Assembly (NCBI RefSeq): GCF_000875895.1
Contig: NZ_JXCF01000256.1
Coordinates: 62,001-126,000, forward strand
Length of the DNA stretch: 64,000 nucleotides
Direction: 5' to 3'
Origin: Staphylococcus gallinarum
GTDB taxonomy: Bacteria > Bacillota > Bacilli > Staphylococcales > Staphylococcaceae
Made by a program: the position numbers and the translations under genes. The notes under the pieces were generated by a model that saw only the letters and a list, made by a program, of their open reading frames with translations, was not told where the DNA came from and did no database searches. Below are positions 45,788 through 55,842 of this stretch, piece by piece; positions within the stretch are counted from its first letter, which is position 1, and each line of letters begins with the position of its first letter.

Positions 45788-48058
45788 CTATATATATTTC
45801 TTAAATTCAATTATATGTATTGCATTAGTTGTCAATTTTATATGATACGTAAAAAATGACAATACCTCTACCTCATTAACCTTTAATTGAGGATAGGTGA
45901 TTCGATTGACATAATCTATTGTTTCTTGGTCCATGCCATGTGTTGTATTGTATTGTTGCCATATTTTATATAGCGCGCCATTATTTTTATCTAAGGTAAA
46001 GTGCTTAACTTTATACTTTCCAGCATCCATATCACGGATATTAATTTGATATTCACTATGATTTAACTGTTGTCGCCCATTCTTTGTTATAAAGTAAGGA
46101 TTATAATGCTCTGCATCCCAAAGAACGAGTTGAAAGTGTGCTTTATCACCAACAACTAGACAATAATCACATTGATACATAATTTGCTTGAACAAACGTT
46201 TATAAAACATACTTGTGAAGTACGCCGGACGTTTAGCATCAAATTGATGATAGAGTTCTATGCCCCCCACTTGTGATGGTCTGGCATCACTATTAAAGGC
46301 TTGATGAATTTCGAAATTAAGCCAATACCCTATGTAATCTATCTCATGATTAATTTGTAACAATTGCTCAAATATAATTCCCGCTCTAAAGTATTCACCA
46401 TTTGTTAGATTCGTATTACCTGTAAGCGTGTTCCAATTCAGTAACGTAAATGATAATGTACGCTGCCTTGATTGTAGGTAATGCTTCAACTGACGTATTT
46501 GTTGCTGTATATGCTTCTCTGCTAAATTAAATTGTTCACTTTCTAATGATTGAAGGTCTATCACATCATTTTGATTCGCTGAAAACGCGACTCCATCTAT
46601 CAATTCTAGATAACAATCTATATCTTGATCCAAGTGCGCTAAGTCAAGCACAGGTATATTAAGTATCATTTTTACTTCTACAAAATACGCTTTAAATAAC
46701 TTGCTTATATCCAAAAATTGTTGTTTATCTCCACTTTGTATATAGATTACTAACTGTAAAGCAGTTTGGTGTGTATAGACATTACACATATGTTTAATCA
46801 ATTGTTTCAATTCTTTAAAATACTGCTTAAATTGAAACGCCGACTGTGGTGGTACAAGTTCTATCCCTAAAGCAATACCTTTCATCATCAAATAATTTAA
46901 ACTTTCATCAATATGCATATATGGATGCACATGAGGGATTTGTTCATCACTGTCCATATAAGTTTGATTTAATCCACCTACAAATATCGGATCTTTAATG
47001 ATTATATGGCTTACCCCCATGTCTCGCTCTATTTCATTTAATTGTTGTTTATAGCGCTCAACTAGTAAGTTATCCAAAGTTCCTATTTGTACGACTTGCT
47101 TAATCGGTGTCAATACCTTGTTGCTAGATTTTAATTGTACATTAATAACCTTTTGCGCTTCAGGTGAGTGCACAATATTATCCATATTTTGATTTATAAA
47201 TAGTGATAAATAATACAAATATTTTTGATAATTATGTGGTTCTTTTATATGTTCTAATGTTGTATATCGTCTCGATTCATGAGACTGCTTTCTGTATTCA
47301 GAAGGCGTTTGTTTCATCTCTTGTCTAAAATATTTAATTAGTAAATTAGAAGAATTGAAGCCATTTTTAAAGGCAATTTGCGTAACTGTGAGTTGTGTAT
47401 GCAACAAATCATCTTTCGCATGTTCTAAGCGAATTTGGTTAATATAATGCGTGAAGCCAATACCCATTTGTTGTTTAAATTTACGTGATAAATATGACAC
47501 ACTTACATCAAAGTGATCAGCAACTTCATTCAAAGTTATCGGTTCACTATAATAATGTTTAATATAATCACAAACTGCTACAATACGTTTATCTTTATTT
47601 TTGACTATGGTTGTAGATTCTTCTTTAGTCGGTATATAACGTATGATAATAAAAAGTAAATCTATCATTTGTTGTGCGATATAAAGTTGATGAAACCGTC
47701 CTTTTCTAATAAATACTGTACCTATTTTGGCAATAGTATGTCCTAACTGTTGATATATTGTATCTTGTAGTTTTTTTCTTTTTAATATAAAATATTTCCC
47801 AATATCTTCTGATAACGTCATCTGTAAGTAATTTTGTAGAATATGGATACTAATATAATAACAATCTGCTAATTCTTTGAATTGGTATGTTTCATTATGG
47901 TTAATAATAAATATTCCGCCCTTAGGATAAATGGTCGATGTATATCCCTGTTCTACAGAAAGTGAACCATTTAATACCAAGACGATTAACATACCTTTAT
48001 TAATCCGCCGTGTACTATGCATCGTGTCATTAAATGTTATATTGTATTCGCTGTTCAT
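45788..48058 (-). CDS. Very long AraC-family regulator with C-terminal glycosidase-like domain
   Basis: This is a 756-residue protein. N-terminal region (1-110): cupin-like sensor. AraC DNA-binding domain at about 160-265 with LNEVADHFDVSVSYLSRKFK and VTQIAFKNGFNSSNLLIKYFRQ. C-terminal about 480 residues: a predicted alpha/beta domain resembling the GH39-like (xylan beta-xylosidase type) extensions found in some long AraC proteins of staphylococci such as Rsp. Features include YIGYWLNFEIHQAF, LVLWDAEHYNPYF and a closing beta-sandwich. It may sense a sugar or surface glycan. It is not clearly Rsp (about 700 aa). An ATG follows a GAGGTG site. Confidence 0.78.
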   Translation of the reverse strand: MNSEYNITFNDTMHSTRRINKGMLIVLVLNGSLSVEQGYTSTIYPKGGIFIINHNETYQFKELADCYYISIHILQNYLQMTLSEDIGKYFILKRKKLQDTIYQQLGHTIAKIGTVFIRKGRFHQLYIAQQMIDLLFIIIRYIPTKEESTTIVKNKDKRIVAVCDYIKHYYSEPITLNEVADHFDVSVSYLSRKFKQQMGIGFTHYINQIRLEHAKDDLLHTQLTVTQIAFKNGFNSSNLLIKYFRQEMKQTPSEYRKQSHESRRYTTLEHIKEPHNYQKYLYYLSLFINQNMDNIVHSPEAQKVINVQLKSSNKVLTPIKQVVQIGTLDNLLVERYKQQLNEIERDMGVSHIIIKDPIFVGGLNQTYMDSDEQIPHVHPYMHIDESLNYLMMKGIALGIELVPPQSAFQFKQYFKELKQLIKHMCNVYTHQTALQLVIYIQSGDKQQFLDISKLFKAYFVEVKMILNIPVLDLAHLDQDIDCYLELIDGVAFSANQNDVIDLQSLESEQFNLAEKHIQQQIRQLKHYLQSRQRTLSFTLLNWNTLTGNTNLTNGEYFRAGIIFEQLLQINHEIDYIGYWLNFEIHQAFNSDARPSQVGGIELYHQFDAKRPAYFTSMFYKRLFKQIMYQCDYCLVVGDKAHFQLVLWDAEHYNPYFITKNGRQQLNHSEYQINIRDMDAGKYKVKHFTLDKNNGALYKIWQQYNTTHGMDQETIDYVNRITYPQLKVNEVEVLSFFTYHIKLTTNAIHIIEFKKYI

Positions 48059-48140
48059 ATTTCACCTCATCACAATATATTTTCAATGACTTTACATATT
48101 TTTTCTATAAAATATTTATTTTGTTGATTTTTAGACAAAA

Positions 48141-48170
48141 AAAGTAGCCCGACCATTTCGTCGAACTACT
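48141..48170 (-). terminator. Intrinsic terminator after farE
   Basis: AGTAGCCCGAC (48143-48153) pairs with GTCGAACTACT (48160-48170, G-T pairs), followed on the minus strand by TTTTTTT. Confidence 0.85.
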
Positions 48171-48193
48171 TTCATGTTGTTATACTTCAATCA

Positions 48194-50356
48194 TTATTTT
48201 TTAGTATATTTCTCTTGTAATGCATGTCCTTCAATATCAATATTCGGCATAATACGATTCAACCAACTTGGAACATACCAAGAAGCTTTGCCAAATAACG
48301 CAGTTAACGCTGGAATAAGCATTAATCTCACAATAAAGGCATCAAATAATACACCAAACGCTAATGATATACCCATCGATTTAATCATTACATCTTCTTG
48401 GAATACGAAAGCAAAGAATACACTAAACATGATTAATGCAGCAGCTACAATCACTGGTCCACTTTCCTTAATTCCTACTCGAATAGAGTATTTATTTTGA
48501 CCCGTTTTACTATACTCTTCATGAATACGTGACATTAAGAATACTTCGTAGTCCATGGCTAAACCAAAGAGTAAACCAATAGCAATTACTGGTAAGAATG
48601 CCAATAATGGCCCTGTTTCACTGACGCCAAATATATTAGATAAGAAACCTTCTTGCATAACTAATGTAGTAAAGCCAAGTGTTGCCGCAAGAGACAGTAC
48701 GAATCCGAGTACTGCCTTTAACGGTACGATAATCGAACGGAATACAACCATTAATAATATAAAGGCTAATACGACGATAACACCAGCAAATAACGGAATT
48801 GCATTATTTAATTTTTGCGACATATCAATATTAATTACACTTTGACCTGATACTTCAGTTTTGAAATCATAGTCTTTTTTAGCAGTATCATTATAATCAC
48901 GTAAGTCATGAACGAGATTATTTGTAGATTCTGCATTAGGTCCTTTTTCAGGAATTACAGCAATTAATGCATAATCTTTATCTTTTGATAACTGTGGTGG
49001 TGTCACTAAATCAACATTCTTTTTATCTTTTAAGTCTTGTGACATTTTCTGTAAATCTTGTTTAAGCTGTTGCGGATTATCTTTCTTATCTTTAACATTT
49101 ACAAGCATTGCAATTTGACCATTAAAACCTTCGCCAAATTTATCAGATATAATATCGTATGCTTTTTTCTGTGTTGAATCAGCAGCCTTCACACCATCAT
49201 CTGGTATACCAAGACGCATGTCTTTAATAGGAATTGCTGCTAAGACAAGAATAATTAAACCAATTAAAATTGCTACAAATGCTTTATCAACAACAAATTT
49301 AGACCAAAATGTATCAACATCATTTTTGAATTCTGACTTTGTTTTCTTAGGTTTAATTTGTTTATGGAATATACTAATTAATGCTGGTAATAGTGTAAGC
49401 GCACTTAATACAGCAACTAACACACTAATAGCGGATGCAAATCCCATTACCGCTAAGAAGTCGATTCCAACGAGTGATAGACCACATACAGCGATAATTA
49501 CAGTGATTCCAGCAAAGATAACCGCACTCCCTGCAGTACCTACAGCCAAACCAACTGCTTTCACATGATCTGTTTCCGTCTTCATAATCTGTCTATATCT
49601 AAATAGAATAAATAACGCATAATCGATACCAACAGCTAAACCAATCATAATAGCTAATGTTAATGTTATATTAGGAATATCAAAGGCATAAGTTAACAAT
49701 GAAATAATTCCGACACCGGTACCAAGACCTAGAATAGCACTGACAATTGGCATACCTGCAGCAATGAACGAACCAAATGTAATAAATAATACGACAAATG
49801 CAACAATAATACCAATTGATTCAGAAGAGCCACCAATCTCTGTACTTTCCATACCTGTTCCCATACGCTCGACTTGGACATTATGTTCTTTTTCAATTTT
49901 GTCTATTTTATCTTTGACATTATCTCTAGATTTATCAGATAAATTCGTTGCAGAAACATCGTAGTTTACATCTGCAAAGGCAGTCGTTTTATCTTTACTA
50001 ATCTGTTTACTCTCAAATGGATCAGTTACATTTTTAACATCTTTATCATCATCTTTAATATCTTTTAATGCTGATTTAATATCTTTTGTAACTTGGGGTT
50101 TAACAATGCCATTATCGGCATCACTTTTAAATACAACTCTAATCTGAGCTTTCTCACTATCTTGCCCAAATTCATCTTCAATTTTTTTATTTGTATCTAA
50201 TGATTTCAGGCCATTCATCGTGATGTCATTATCAAATTTGGGTGAATTTAATGTCAACGGTGTAATAATCGCAGCCAGCAGGATAAGCCATGCAATAATG
50301 CTCCACCACTTATGTTTTGCGACAAAAGACCCTAACTTATACAAAAATTTTGCCAA
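48194..50356 (-). CDS. farE: MMPL/RND-family lipid efflux pump FarE
   Basis: This is a 720-residue MMPL-family protein with a TTG start at 50356 after AGGGAGG. It has 12 helices in two halves. Each half starts with one helix and an extracytoplasmic loop (about 36-170 and 385-520), followed by five helices. Proton-relay type motifs are GLAVGIDYALFILFRYR in the first half and GLAMDYEVFLMSRIHEEY in the second. The divergent TetR gene and nearby rocA match the S. aureus farE-farR locus, which exports antimicrobial unsaturated fatty acids and is induced by them through FarR. Substrate is inferred by synteny. Confidence 0.85.
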   Translation of the reverse strand: MAKFLYKLGSFVAKHKWWSIIAWLILLAAIITPLTLNSPKFDNDITMNGLKSLDTNKKIEDEFGQDSEKAQIRVVFKSDADNGIVKPQVTKDIKSALKDIKDDDKDVKNVTDPFESKQISKDKTTAFADVNYDVSATNLSDKSRDNVKDKIDKIEKEHNVQVERMGTGMESTEIGGSSESIGIIVAFVVLFITFGSFIAAGMPIVSAILGLGTGVGIISLLTYAFDIPNITLTLAIMIGLAVGIDYALFILFRYRQIMKTETDHVKAVGLAVGTAGSAVIFAGITVIIAVCGLSLVGIDFLAVMGFASAISVLVAVLSALTLLPALISIFHKQIKPKKTKSEFKNDVDTFWSKFVVDKAFVAILIGLIILVLAAIPIKDMRLGIPDDGVKAADSTQKKAYDIISDKFGEGFNGQIAMLVNVKDKKDNPQQLKQDLQKMSQDLKDKKNVDLVTPPQLSKDKDYALIAVIPEKGPNAESTNNLVHDLRDYNDTAKKDYDFKTEVSGQSVINIDMSQKLNNAIPLFAGVIVVLAFILLMVVFRSIIVPLKAVLGFVLSLAATLGFTTLVMQEGFLSNIFGVSETGPLLAFLPVIAIGLLFGLAMDYEVFLMSRIHEEYSKTGQNKYSIRVGIKESGPVIVAAALIMFSVFFAFVFQEDVMIKSMGISLAFGVLFDAFIVRLMLIPALTALFGKASWYVPSWLNRIMPNIDIEGHALQEKYTKK

Positions 50357-50404
50357 ACTATTTGCCTCCCTATTTAATCAACGTTATATTTTAAATATAT
50401 TATG

Positions 50405-50499
50405 TAGATTATCTGTATCTTACATATTCATAGTAACATACTAATCATTTTTGATTCTTTTATAAAGAATTAATAATATAGAACTGTATATTTAAACTA
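50405..50499. promoter_or_regulatory. Candidate FarR operator region between farE and farR
   Basis: TAGATTA at 50405-50411 and TAAACTA (reverse of TAGTTTA) at 50493-50499 match the TAGWTTA motif I recall for S. aureus FarR. One copy lies near each gene, suited to joint control and autoregulation. Confidence 0.5.
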
Positions 50500-50519
50500 C
50501 ACATAAGGAGAATTGTAGA

Positions 50520-51071
50520 ATGAATGAAAATGATTTACGTGTGATTAAAACGAAACGCGCCTTAAGTCACAGTTTTTATACGCTTTTGGAAACAACACTA
50601 TTTTCATCAATTTCAGTAAATCAAATATGTGAAAATGCGTTAATTCATAGAACAACATTTTACAAACATTTCTATGACAAATATGATTTACTCATTTATT
50701 TAATCACTGATTTAACCAAAGACTATTTTTCTATAGATTTAAAGGAACGTATCAATAGCCCCTTTAGCACTATGGAAAAAACGATTAACCACATTGATAA
50801 ATTGAAAAAAATTGGTGATTTTCAACAAGGGGATAAAGAATTTGAACGAACTACTGGGAATCATTTTATTAAAGTAATCCAAGAAGATATTAAACAAAAC
50901 ATACATCGAATTGAAGTTGATCCAACGATACCAAAGGACTTAATTTTTTATATTTATGGTTCTAGCCTTTTCGGTATTATGGAATGGTCACGTGAAAATA
51001 ATGCCAACTGTACTGCACAAGCGCTTGATGATTATTTTCATAAATTAATTAACATTAAAATAAAGGACTAA
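50520..51071 (+). CDS. farR: TetR-family regulator FarR
   Basis: This is a 183-residue TetR regulator. The N-terminal helix-turn-helix reads FSSISVNQICENALIHRTTFYKHFYDKYDLL (about 29-59). The C-terminal ligand domain contains a central helix pair. It is divergent from farE with about 160 bp between. In S. aureus FarR is needed for farE induction by fatty acids. An AAGGAG site precedes the ATG. Confidence 0.83.
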   Translation: MNENDLRVIKTKRALSHSFYTLLETTLFSSISVNQICENALIHRTTFYKHFYDKYDLLIYLITDLTKDYFSIDLKERINSPFSTMEKTINHIDKLKKIGDFQQGDKEFERTTGNHFIKVIQEDIKQNIHRIEVDPTIPKDLIFYIYGSSLFGIMEWSRENNANCTAQALDDYFHKLINIKIKD

Positions 51072-51260
51072 AGTGTTCTGATAATTAGTTATTAAGAACC
51101 TTACGCTTTCTCTATTAACAGCAGCAACTATCAAAATAAACAACAACATTATACGTTTTAACATAAAGGTATGAGCAACGGTCATCTTCTTTGTATTTTT
51201 TAATCTATATGCTTTAGCAAACTTATATGTTCAACACCCCAAAAATGCCACATACAAAAA

Positions 51261-51291
51261 GGGCACAACCGTCATAAAAACGGATGTGCCC
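51261..51291. terminator. Bidirectional terminator between farR and rocA
   Basis: GGGCACAACCGT (51261-51272) pairs with ACGGATGTGCCC (51280-51291), one mismatch. T-rich flanks on both strands serve the two convergent genes. Confidence 0.88.
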
Positions 51292-51334
51292 TCTTTATTT
51301 GTGTATATCATTTATAATTTAGCAATAGCTAAAT

Positions 51335-52879
51335 TTAGAACATCTCTGAAACTACCTTTTGTTCTAAGAAGTTTAATAAGTAGTCAGGACTTCCTGTCTT
51401 CGCATCTGTACCAGACATTTTGAAACCACCAAATGGATGGTAACCTACAACAGCTGAAGTACATCCACGGTTAAGGTATAAGTTACCTACATCGTATTCT
51501 TGTACTGCTTTGATCCAGTGTTCACGATTGTTCGTGATAACTGCACCAGTTAAACCGTAATCTGTGTCGTTTGCGATTTCAAGTAATTCTTCGAAATCGT
51601 TACCTTTAACGAAACCAACAACTGGTCCGAAGATTTCCTCTTGCATAATTTGATCACTTGATTTCAAACCAGAAATAATAGTAGGTTCAACAAAGTAACC
51701 AGTAGAGTCGTCTGCTCCGCCACCTTGTTCTAATTTACCTTCTTTACTTCCGATATCTATATAATTTTTAATCTTATCGAATTGTTTCTTATTAATTACT
51801 GGTCCCATGTACGTATTTGTTTCAGTATTACCAACTGTTAATTCTTTAGTTAATTTAACAGCTTTTTCTAATACTTCATCATATACATCTTTGTGTACAA
51901 TTGCACGTGAACATGCAGAACACTTCTGACCTGAGAAACCAAATGCTGAAGTAACAATTGCTTCAGCCGCTAAATCAGTATCGATATTCTCATCGACAAC
52001 AATCGCGTCTTTACCACCCATTTCAGCAATCACGCGTTTTAAGAACTGTTGACCTTCTTGAACTTTAGCCGCTCTTTCGAAGATACGTGTACCAGTAGCA
52101 CGTGAACCTGTAAATGTTACAAAGTGTGTGTGTACACTATCTACAAGGTAGTCACCAATTTCTTTAGGGTCACCAGGTACAAAGTTTACAACACCTTTAG
52201 GTAATCCAGCTTCTTCTAAGATTTCTATTAATTTATAGGCAGTTAATGGTGTGTCTTCTGCCGGTTTTAATAATACTGTATTCCCTGCAACGACCGGTGC
52301 TAATGTTGTACCAGCCATAATTGCGAATGGGAAGTTCCATGGTGGAATCGTAACACCAGTACCAATAGGTTTGTAGAAGTAATGATTGTGCTCTCCTTCT
52401 CTATCCAATACAGGTTTACCATCTGCTAATTCCATCATTGATCTTGCATAGTATTCGATGAAATCAATACCTTCTGCAGCATCGCCAACCGCTTCATCCC
52501 ATGGTTTACCTGCTTCATAAACCATTAAGGCTGAAATTTCTTGTTTGCGACGTCTGATAATTGCAGCAACCCTAATTAAAAATTCTGCACGATCTTTGTG
52601 TGTCCATTTCTTCCATGATTTATAAGCTTCATTAGCAGCTTCAAACGCTTTATCCACGTCTGCTTTAGTCGCTTTAGAGACTTCTGCAATTACTTCGCTA
52701 GTATTGGCAGGATTGATAGACTGATACGTGTCATCAGTGAATTTATGTTCACCATTAATAACTAATGGAATTTTTTGATTTAATTCACCTTTAACTTTTT
52801 TTAAAACCTCTTTGAATGCTTCGACATTGCTACCATCAGTGAAGTCAATGCCTGGCTCGTTGTGATAATTAACTACCAT
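51335..52879 (-). CDS. rocA: 1-pyrroline-5-carboxylate dehydrogenase (RocA)
   Basis: This is a 514-residue aldehyde dehydrogenase of the RocA/PutA-C type. Active-site Cys320 lies in [12 protein letters not shown], general-base Glu286 in [14 protein letters not shown], and the NAD site covers [13 protein letters not shown] (about 178-190) with FTGSRATG (about 256-263). It oxidises P5C (glutamate semialdehyde) to glutamate, finishing proline and arginine catabolism. Monocistronic, with GGGGGT before the ATG. A perfect-consensus cre lies about 90 bp upstream, consistent with the known CcpA repression of rocA. Confidence 0.93.
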   Translation of the reverse strand: MVVNYHNEPGIDFTDGSNVEAFKEVLKKVKGELNQKIPLVINGEHKFTDDTYQSINPANTSEVIAEVSKATKADVDKAFEAANEAYKSWKKWTHKDRAEFLIRVAAIIRRRKQEISALMVYEAGKPWDEAVGDAAEGIDFIEYYARSMMELADGKPVLDREGEHNHYFYKPIGTGVTIPPWNFPFAIMAGTTLAPVVAGNTVLLKPAEDTPLTAYKLIEILEEAGLPKGVVNFVPGDPKEIGDYLVDSVHTHFVTFTGSRATGTRIFERAAKVQEGQQFLKRVIAEMGGKDAIVVDENIDTDLAAEAIVTSAFGFSGQKCSACSRAIVHKDVYDEVLEKAVKLTKELTVGNTETNTYMGPVINKKQFDKIKNYIDIGSKEGKLEQGGGADDSTGYFVEPTIISGLKSSDQIMQEEIFGPVVGFVKGNDFEELLEIANDTDYGLTGAVITNNREHWIKAVQEYDVGNLYLNRGCTSAVVGYHPFGGFKMSGTDAKTGSPDYLLNFLEQKVVSEMF

Positions 52880-53205
52880 TTTTCTACCCCCATGTTAGTT
52901 TGTAAATAGAAAACTGAAATGGAAACAATCCATTCTTTTTCATTGTATATGTATAGCACAACAAATGCAATCGCTTACAACCATTTTTGTGAAAATAAAT
53001 AGTATATCGTCTAATTCGCATATTTTATTGTACTTTGTTATTATATTCCATAATATTTCCATATTTTAATAAAAATAAACATCAAAATATTTTAACAATT
53101 TGTAACTTAAAATTTACATTCACTTATAAACAGATATGTTACATTTGCGTATACGCTTTAATTTCTAATCATATAAACAGAGAAACATGAAAGGAAACAT
53201 GCACA
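52880..53205. promoter_or_regulatory. Divergent promoter region of rocA and the acyltransferase gene
   Basis: This is about 325 bp of AT-rich DNA. It holds the rocA cre at 52966-52979 and AT tracts before the acyltransferase gene. No coding frame is seen. Confidence 0.5.
52966..52979 (-). promoter_or_regulatory. Consensus cre site upstream of rocA
   Basis: TGCAATCGCTTACA fits every fixed position of TGNAANCGNWNNCA. CcpA repression of rocA in glucose is known in S. aureus. Confidence 0.7.
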
Positions 53206-54276
53206 ATGAAAACATATACCTCTGTTATTTTTTGGATGCGCACGATTGCTTGTTTAAGTATCGTACTTATCCATTCAATAACGACTACATTTAGTAAGAT
53301 GGATTTTGTAGGACATAGTACACTGATCCGCATTATTCAGCTTTTACTTATGTTCAGTACGCCATTATTTGTATTCATTTCAGAATTCTTATTGGCGAAA
53401 AATTATCACGTTAAAACAAAACCTGGTTTCTTTAAAAACAAATTAATTTATCTAGGTATTCCATACCTATTTATAAATATTGGTATCTCGTTCTTTTATT
53501 TTAAACCTAAGCATTTCAGTGATTTTCTACATTATTTAAGCGAAACAATGTTTCATGGTGCAGCTGTCACATATTTCATTGTAATTATTTTCCAATTTTA
53601 CATATTACATTACTTATTTTCTAAGTACCTTATAAAATGGAAACCTATCCCTGTAATTATTGGAGCAACTATATTCGCAACGCTTTACTGGGCATTTCGC
53701 CAATTCGTTCCTCAATCAGACAATCCTGTATTAGGATTATTTTGGGAACGCGAAGGCTGGATGTTGTTTTTAGGTTGGATTAGTTATTTCTTACTCGGTT
53801 TTTATACTGGAGTGTATTATGAAACGTTTATGAAAAAAATCAAAAATTATACCTGGGCTATCTTACTAGGTGCGGTACTTTCAATTGTGATTATGGTCGG
53901 TAATTATCTCGTCGGTATCAGTACTTGGGTAGAATCTAAACGCTTCGATATCCCTTTTTATGTAACAATGATTATATTGGTCTTTTTCTTATTTTCATCT
54001 TATTTCAAATATGTACCAAAGTTTATTCTATTTATTAGTAATTACTCCTTTTGTATTTATTTAATTCATTATTTCTTTGTACATAATTTAGGTCTATTGC
54101 GCCAAGATAGTGCAGTACTTAATATTACGTTTAACTTTATCATCACCTTAACTGTATCTATATGTTTAGCTTATATATTCAATTTATTTAAATTTGGTAA
54201 GTATATCGTTGGTGGTATTGGTAATGTACAATATGATCATGTTTATGAAAGCTATAAACACGGTAAAATGGATTAA
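53206..54276 (+). CDS. Membrane acyltransferase family 3 protein (IcaC/OatA-like)
   Basis: This is a 356-residue protein with about ten helices. Acyltransferase-3 features are the N-terminal FWMRTIACLSIVLIHSIT, which carries the catalytic-type His near residue 23, and late FCIYLIHYFFVHNLG. This family O-acylates surface polysaccharides or peptidoglycan, and includes IcaC. No ica genes are adjacent, so the acceptor is unknown. AAAGGA site; single gene, followed 85 bp later by the DUF1445 gene. Confidence 0.78.
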   Translation: MKTYTSVIFWMRTIACLSIVLIHSITTTFSKMDFVGHSTLIRIIQLLLMFSTPLFVFISEFLLAKNYHVKTKPGFFKNKLIYLGIPYLFINIGISFFYFKPKHFSDFLHYLSETMFHGAAVTYFIVIIFQFYILHYLFSKYLIKWKPIPVIIGATIFATLYWAFRQFVPQSDNPVLGLFWEREGWMLFLGWISYFLLGFYTGVYYETFMKKIKNYTWAILLGAVLSIVIMVGNYLVGISTWVESKRFDIPFYVTMIILVFFLFSSYFKYVPKFILFISNYSFCIYLIHYFFVHNLGLLRQDSAVLNITFNFIITLTVSICLAYIFNLFKFGKYIVGGIGNVQYDHVYESYKHGKMD

Positions 54277-54360
54277 ACATTAAAAATTGGTCATTTTTAA
54301 TGACAAAGGGGAAATTCTGCTAAGATATAAATAATTCAGTTTAAACAAGGGGTTGTTATA

Positions 54361-55146
54361 ATGAATTTACGTGATGCATCACCAAGCACTTTGAGAACTA
54401 TGATTAGTAATAATGAACTGATTCAGCATACTAGTGGTATGGCAAAGGGTTACGTGCAAGCCAATGTTGTCATTTTACCTTCTCAGTATGCCTATGATTT
54501 TTTGAAATTTTGCTTTAGGAATCCGAAGACATGTCCATTATTGGATGTTTCTGAAAAAGGAAGCAAATCCTTTCCTTTCTATGGACCACAAGCAGATATA
54601 ACGACTGAAGTAGCATCTTATAGAGTTTATGAACACGGTCAGTTAGTTGATGAACCTAACCGTATTGATCACTTATTTAATGATGACATGGTTAGTTTTT
54701 TAATTGGTTGCAGCTTCACATTCGAGCATGCCTTAATCGAAGCTGGCATTCCAGTTCGTCATATTGAAGAAAATCATAACGTACCCATGTTTGTAACTAA
54801 TATCCCAGCAAATCAAAGTGGTCAATTTTCAGGTAATATCACTGTTAGCATGCGCCCTATGACAATGAATCAAGCAATACAAGCCACTGAGATTACAACG
54901 CATTATGCAGATGTTCATGGCACACCAATTCACATTGGTTCCCCTGAACAGATAGGTATTAATAATATTACGCAACCAGATTACGGCGAACCTGTCACAA
55001 TAAAGGAAGGTGAAGTCCCTGTATTTTGGGGATGTGGTGTCACACCACAATCAGTTGCATTAGAAGCGAAACCTGAGTTAATGATCACTCATGCACCTGG
55101 CCATATGTTTATAACAGATGTATTAGATAGTCAACTTAGAAATTAA
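54361..55146 (+). CDS. DUF1445/YcsI-family putative hydro-lyase (D-glutamate cyclase-like)
   Basis: This is a 261-residue soluble protein of the YcsI/DUF1445 family. Conserved segments are YVQANVVILPSQYAYDF (31-47), CPLLDV, FLIGCSFTFEHAL (about 112-124), VSMRPM, VPVFWGCGVTPQ (about 219-230) and ITHAPGHMFITD near the end. YcsI-type genes accompany 5-oxoprolinase genes in Bacillus, and mammalian relatives act as D-glutamate cyclases. The role here is inferred. It has a strong AAGGGG site. Confidence 0.82.
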   Translation: MNLRDASPSTLRTMISNNELIQHTSGMAKGYVQANVVILPSQYAYDFLKFCFRNPKTCPLLDVSEKGSKSFPFYGPQADITTEVASYRVYEHGQLVDEPNRIDHLFNDDMVSFLIGCSFTFEHALIEAGIPVRHIEENHNVPMFVTNIPANQSGQFSGNITVSMRPMTMNQAIQATEITTHYADVHGTPIHIGSPEQIGINNITQPDYGEPVTIKEGEVPVFWGCGVTPQSVALEAKPELMITHAPGHMFITDVLDSQLRN

Positions 55147-55164
55147 CTAAATGTCTCGTTAATA

Positions 55165-55200
55165 AAATGCGTTCCCATATTAGTATGGCAACGCATTTTT
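55165..55200. terminator. Bidirectional terminator
   Basis: AAATGCGTT (55165-55173) pairs with AACGCATTT (55190-55198), with an inner CCATA/TATGG stem. A- and T-runs lie on both sides, between convergent genes. Confidence 0.85.
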
Positions 55201-55202
55201 TA

Positions 55203-55769
55203 TTACTCATTATTTATAGTTTTTATTACTTTAGCGGGCGTTCCAACAGCTAATACATTTTCAGGAATGTCTTTAGTTACAACACTTCCCGCACTAATAA
55301 CTGTTCCCGAACCAATCTTGACACCAGGTAGAACTACGACATTGGCGCCTAACCAAACATTATCTCCAATTTCAATCGGCAACGCTTGTTCAATACCACT
55401 GTTGCGTGCAGCTATTTCTAGTGGATGGTTGGCAGTATACAAACCACAATTTGGACCGATAAAGACATTATGTCCAATATTAATTGTAGCGCAATCCATC
55501 AAATAGCAATTATGATTTATAAAAACTTGTTTACCTAGTTTTATATTATATCCATAATCCACTTGAAATGGACTTAACAATTCTAATTGCTGTGGTTCAT
55601 ATTGAAATATTTTTTGTAATAATATGTGACGCTTTTCAACCTCACTCGGCTTGGTATAGTTAAGTTCACAACATAGATCCTTAACTTTAAGCCTTTCCTC
55701 ACCTAATGACTCATCAAAGTTGGCATCATACCATTCACCCGCTAACATTTTCTCTTTTTCAGTCAACAT
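55203..55769 (-). CDS. maa: Maltose/galactoside O-acetyltransferase-type enzyme
   Basis: This is a 188-residue left-handed beta-helix acetyltransferase. The N-terminal Mac domain has EKMLAGEWYDANF (6-18). Hexapeptide repeats run from about 75 to 180: VFINHNCYLMD, HNVFIGPNCGLYTANHPL (catalytic His near 115) and IGDNVWLGANVVVLPGVKIG. It acetylates the 6-hydroxyl of sugars using acetyl-CoA. Single gene with AAGGAGG. The substrate could be maltose, glucose or a galactoside. Confidence 0.87.
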   Translation of the reverse strand: MLTEKEKMLAGEWYDANFDESLGEERLKVKDLCCELNYTKPSEVEKRHILLQKIFQYEPQQLELLSPFQVDYGYNIKLGKQVFINHNCYLMDCATINIGHNVFIGPNCGLYTANHPLEIAARNSGIEQALPIEIGDNVWLGANVVVLPGVKIGSGTVISAGSVVTKDIPENVLAVGTPAKVIKTINNE

Positions 55770-55842
55770 AATTCCTCCTTAAAATATACGAACACTTACC
55801 TCATATGAATCTGACTAAAGGCACACAACTCGTATCCTAACA

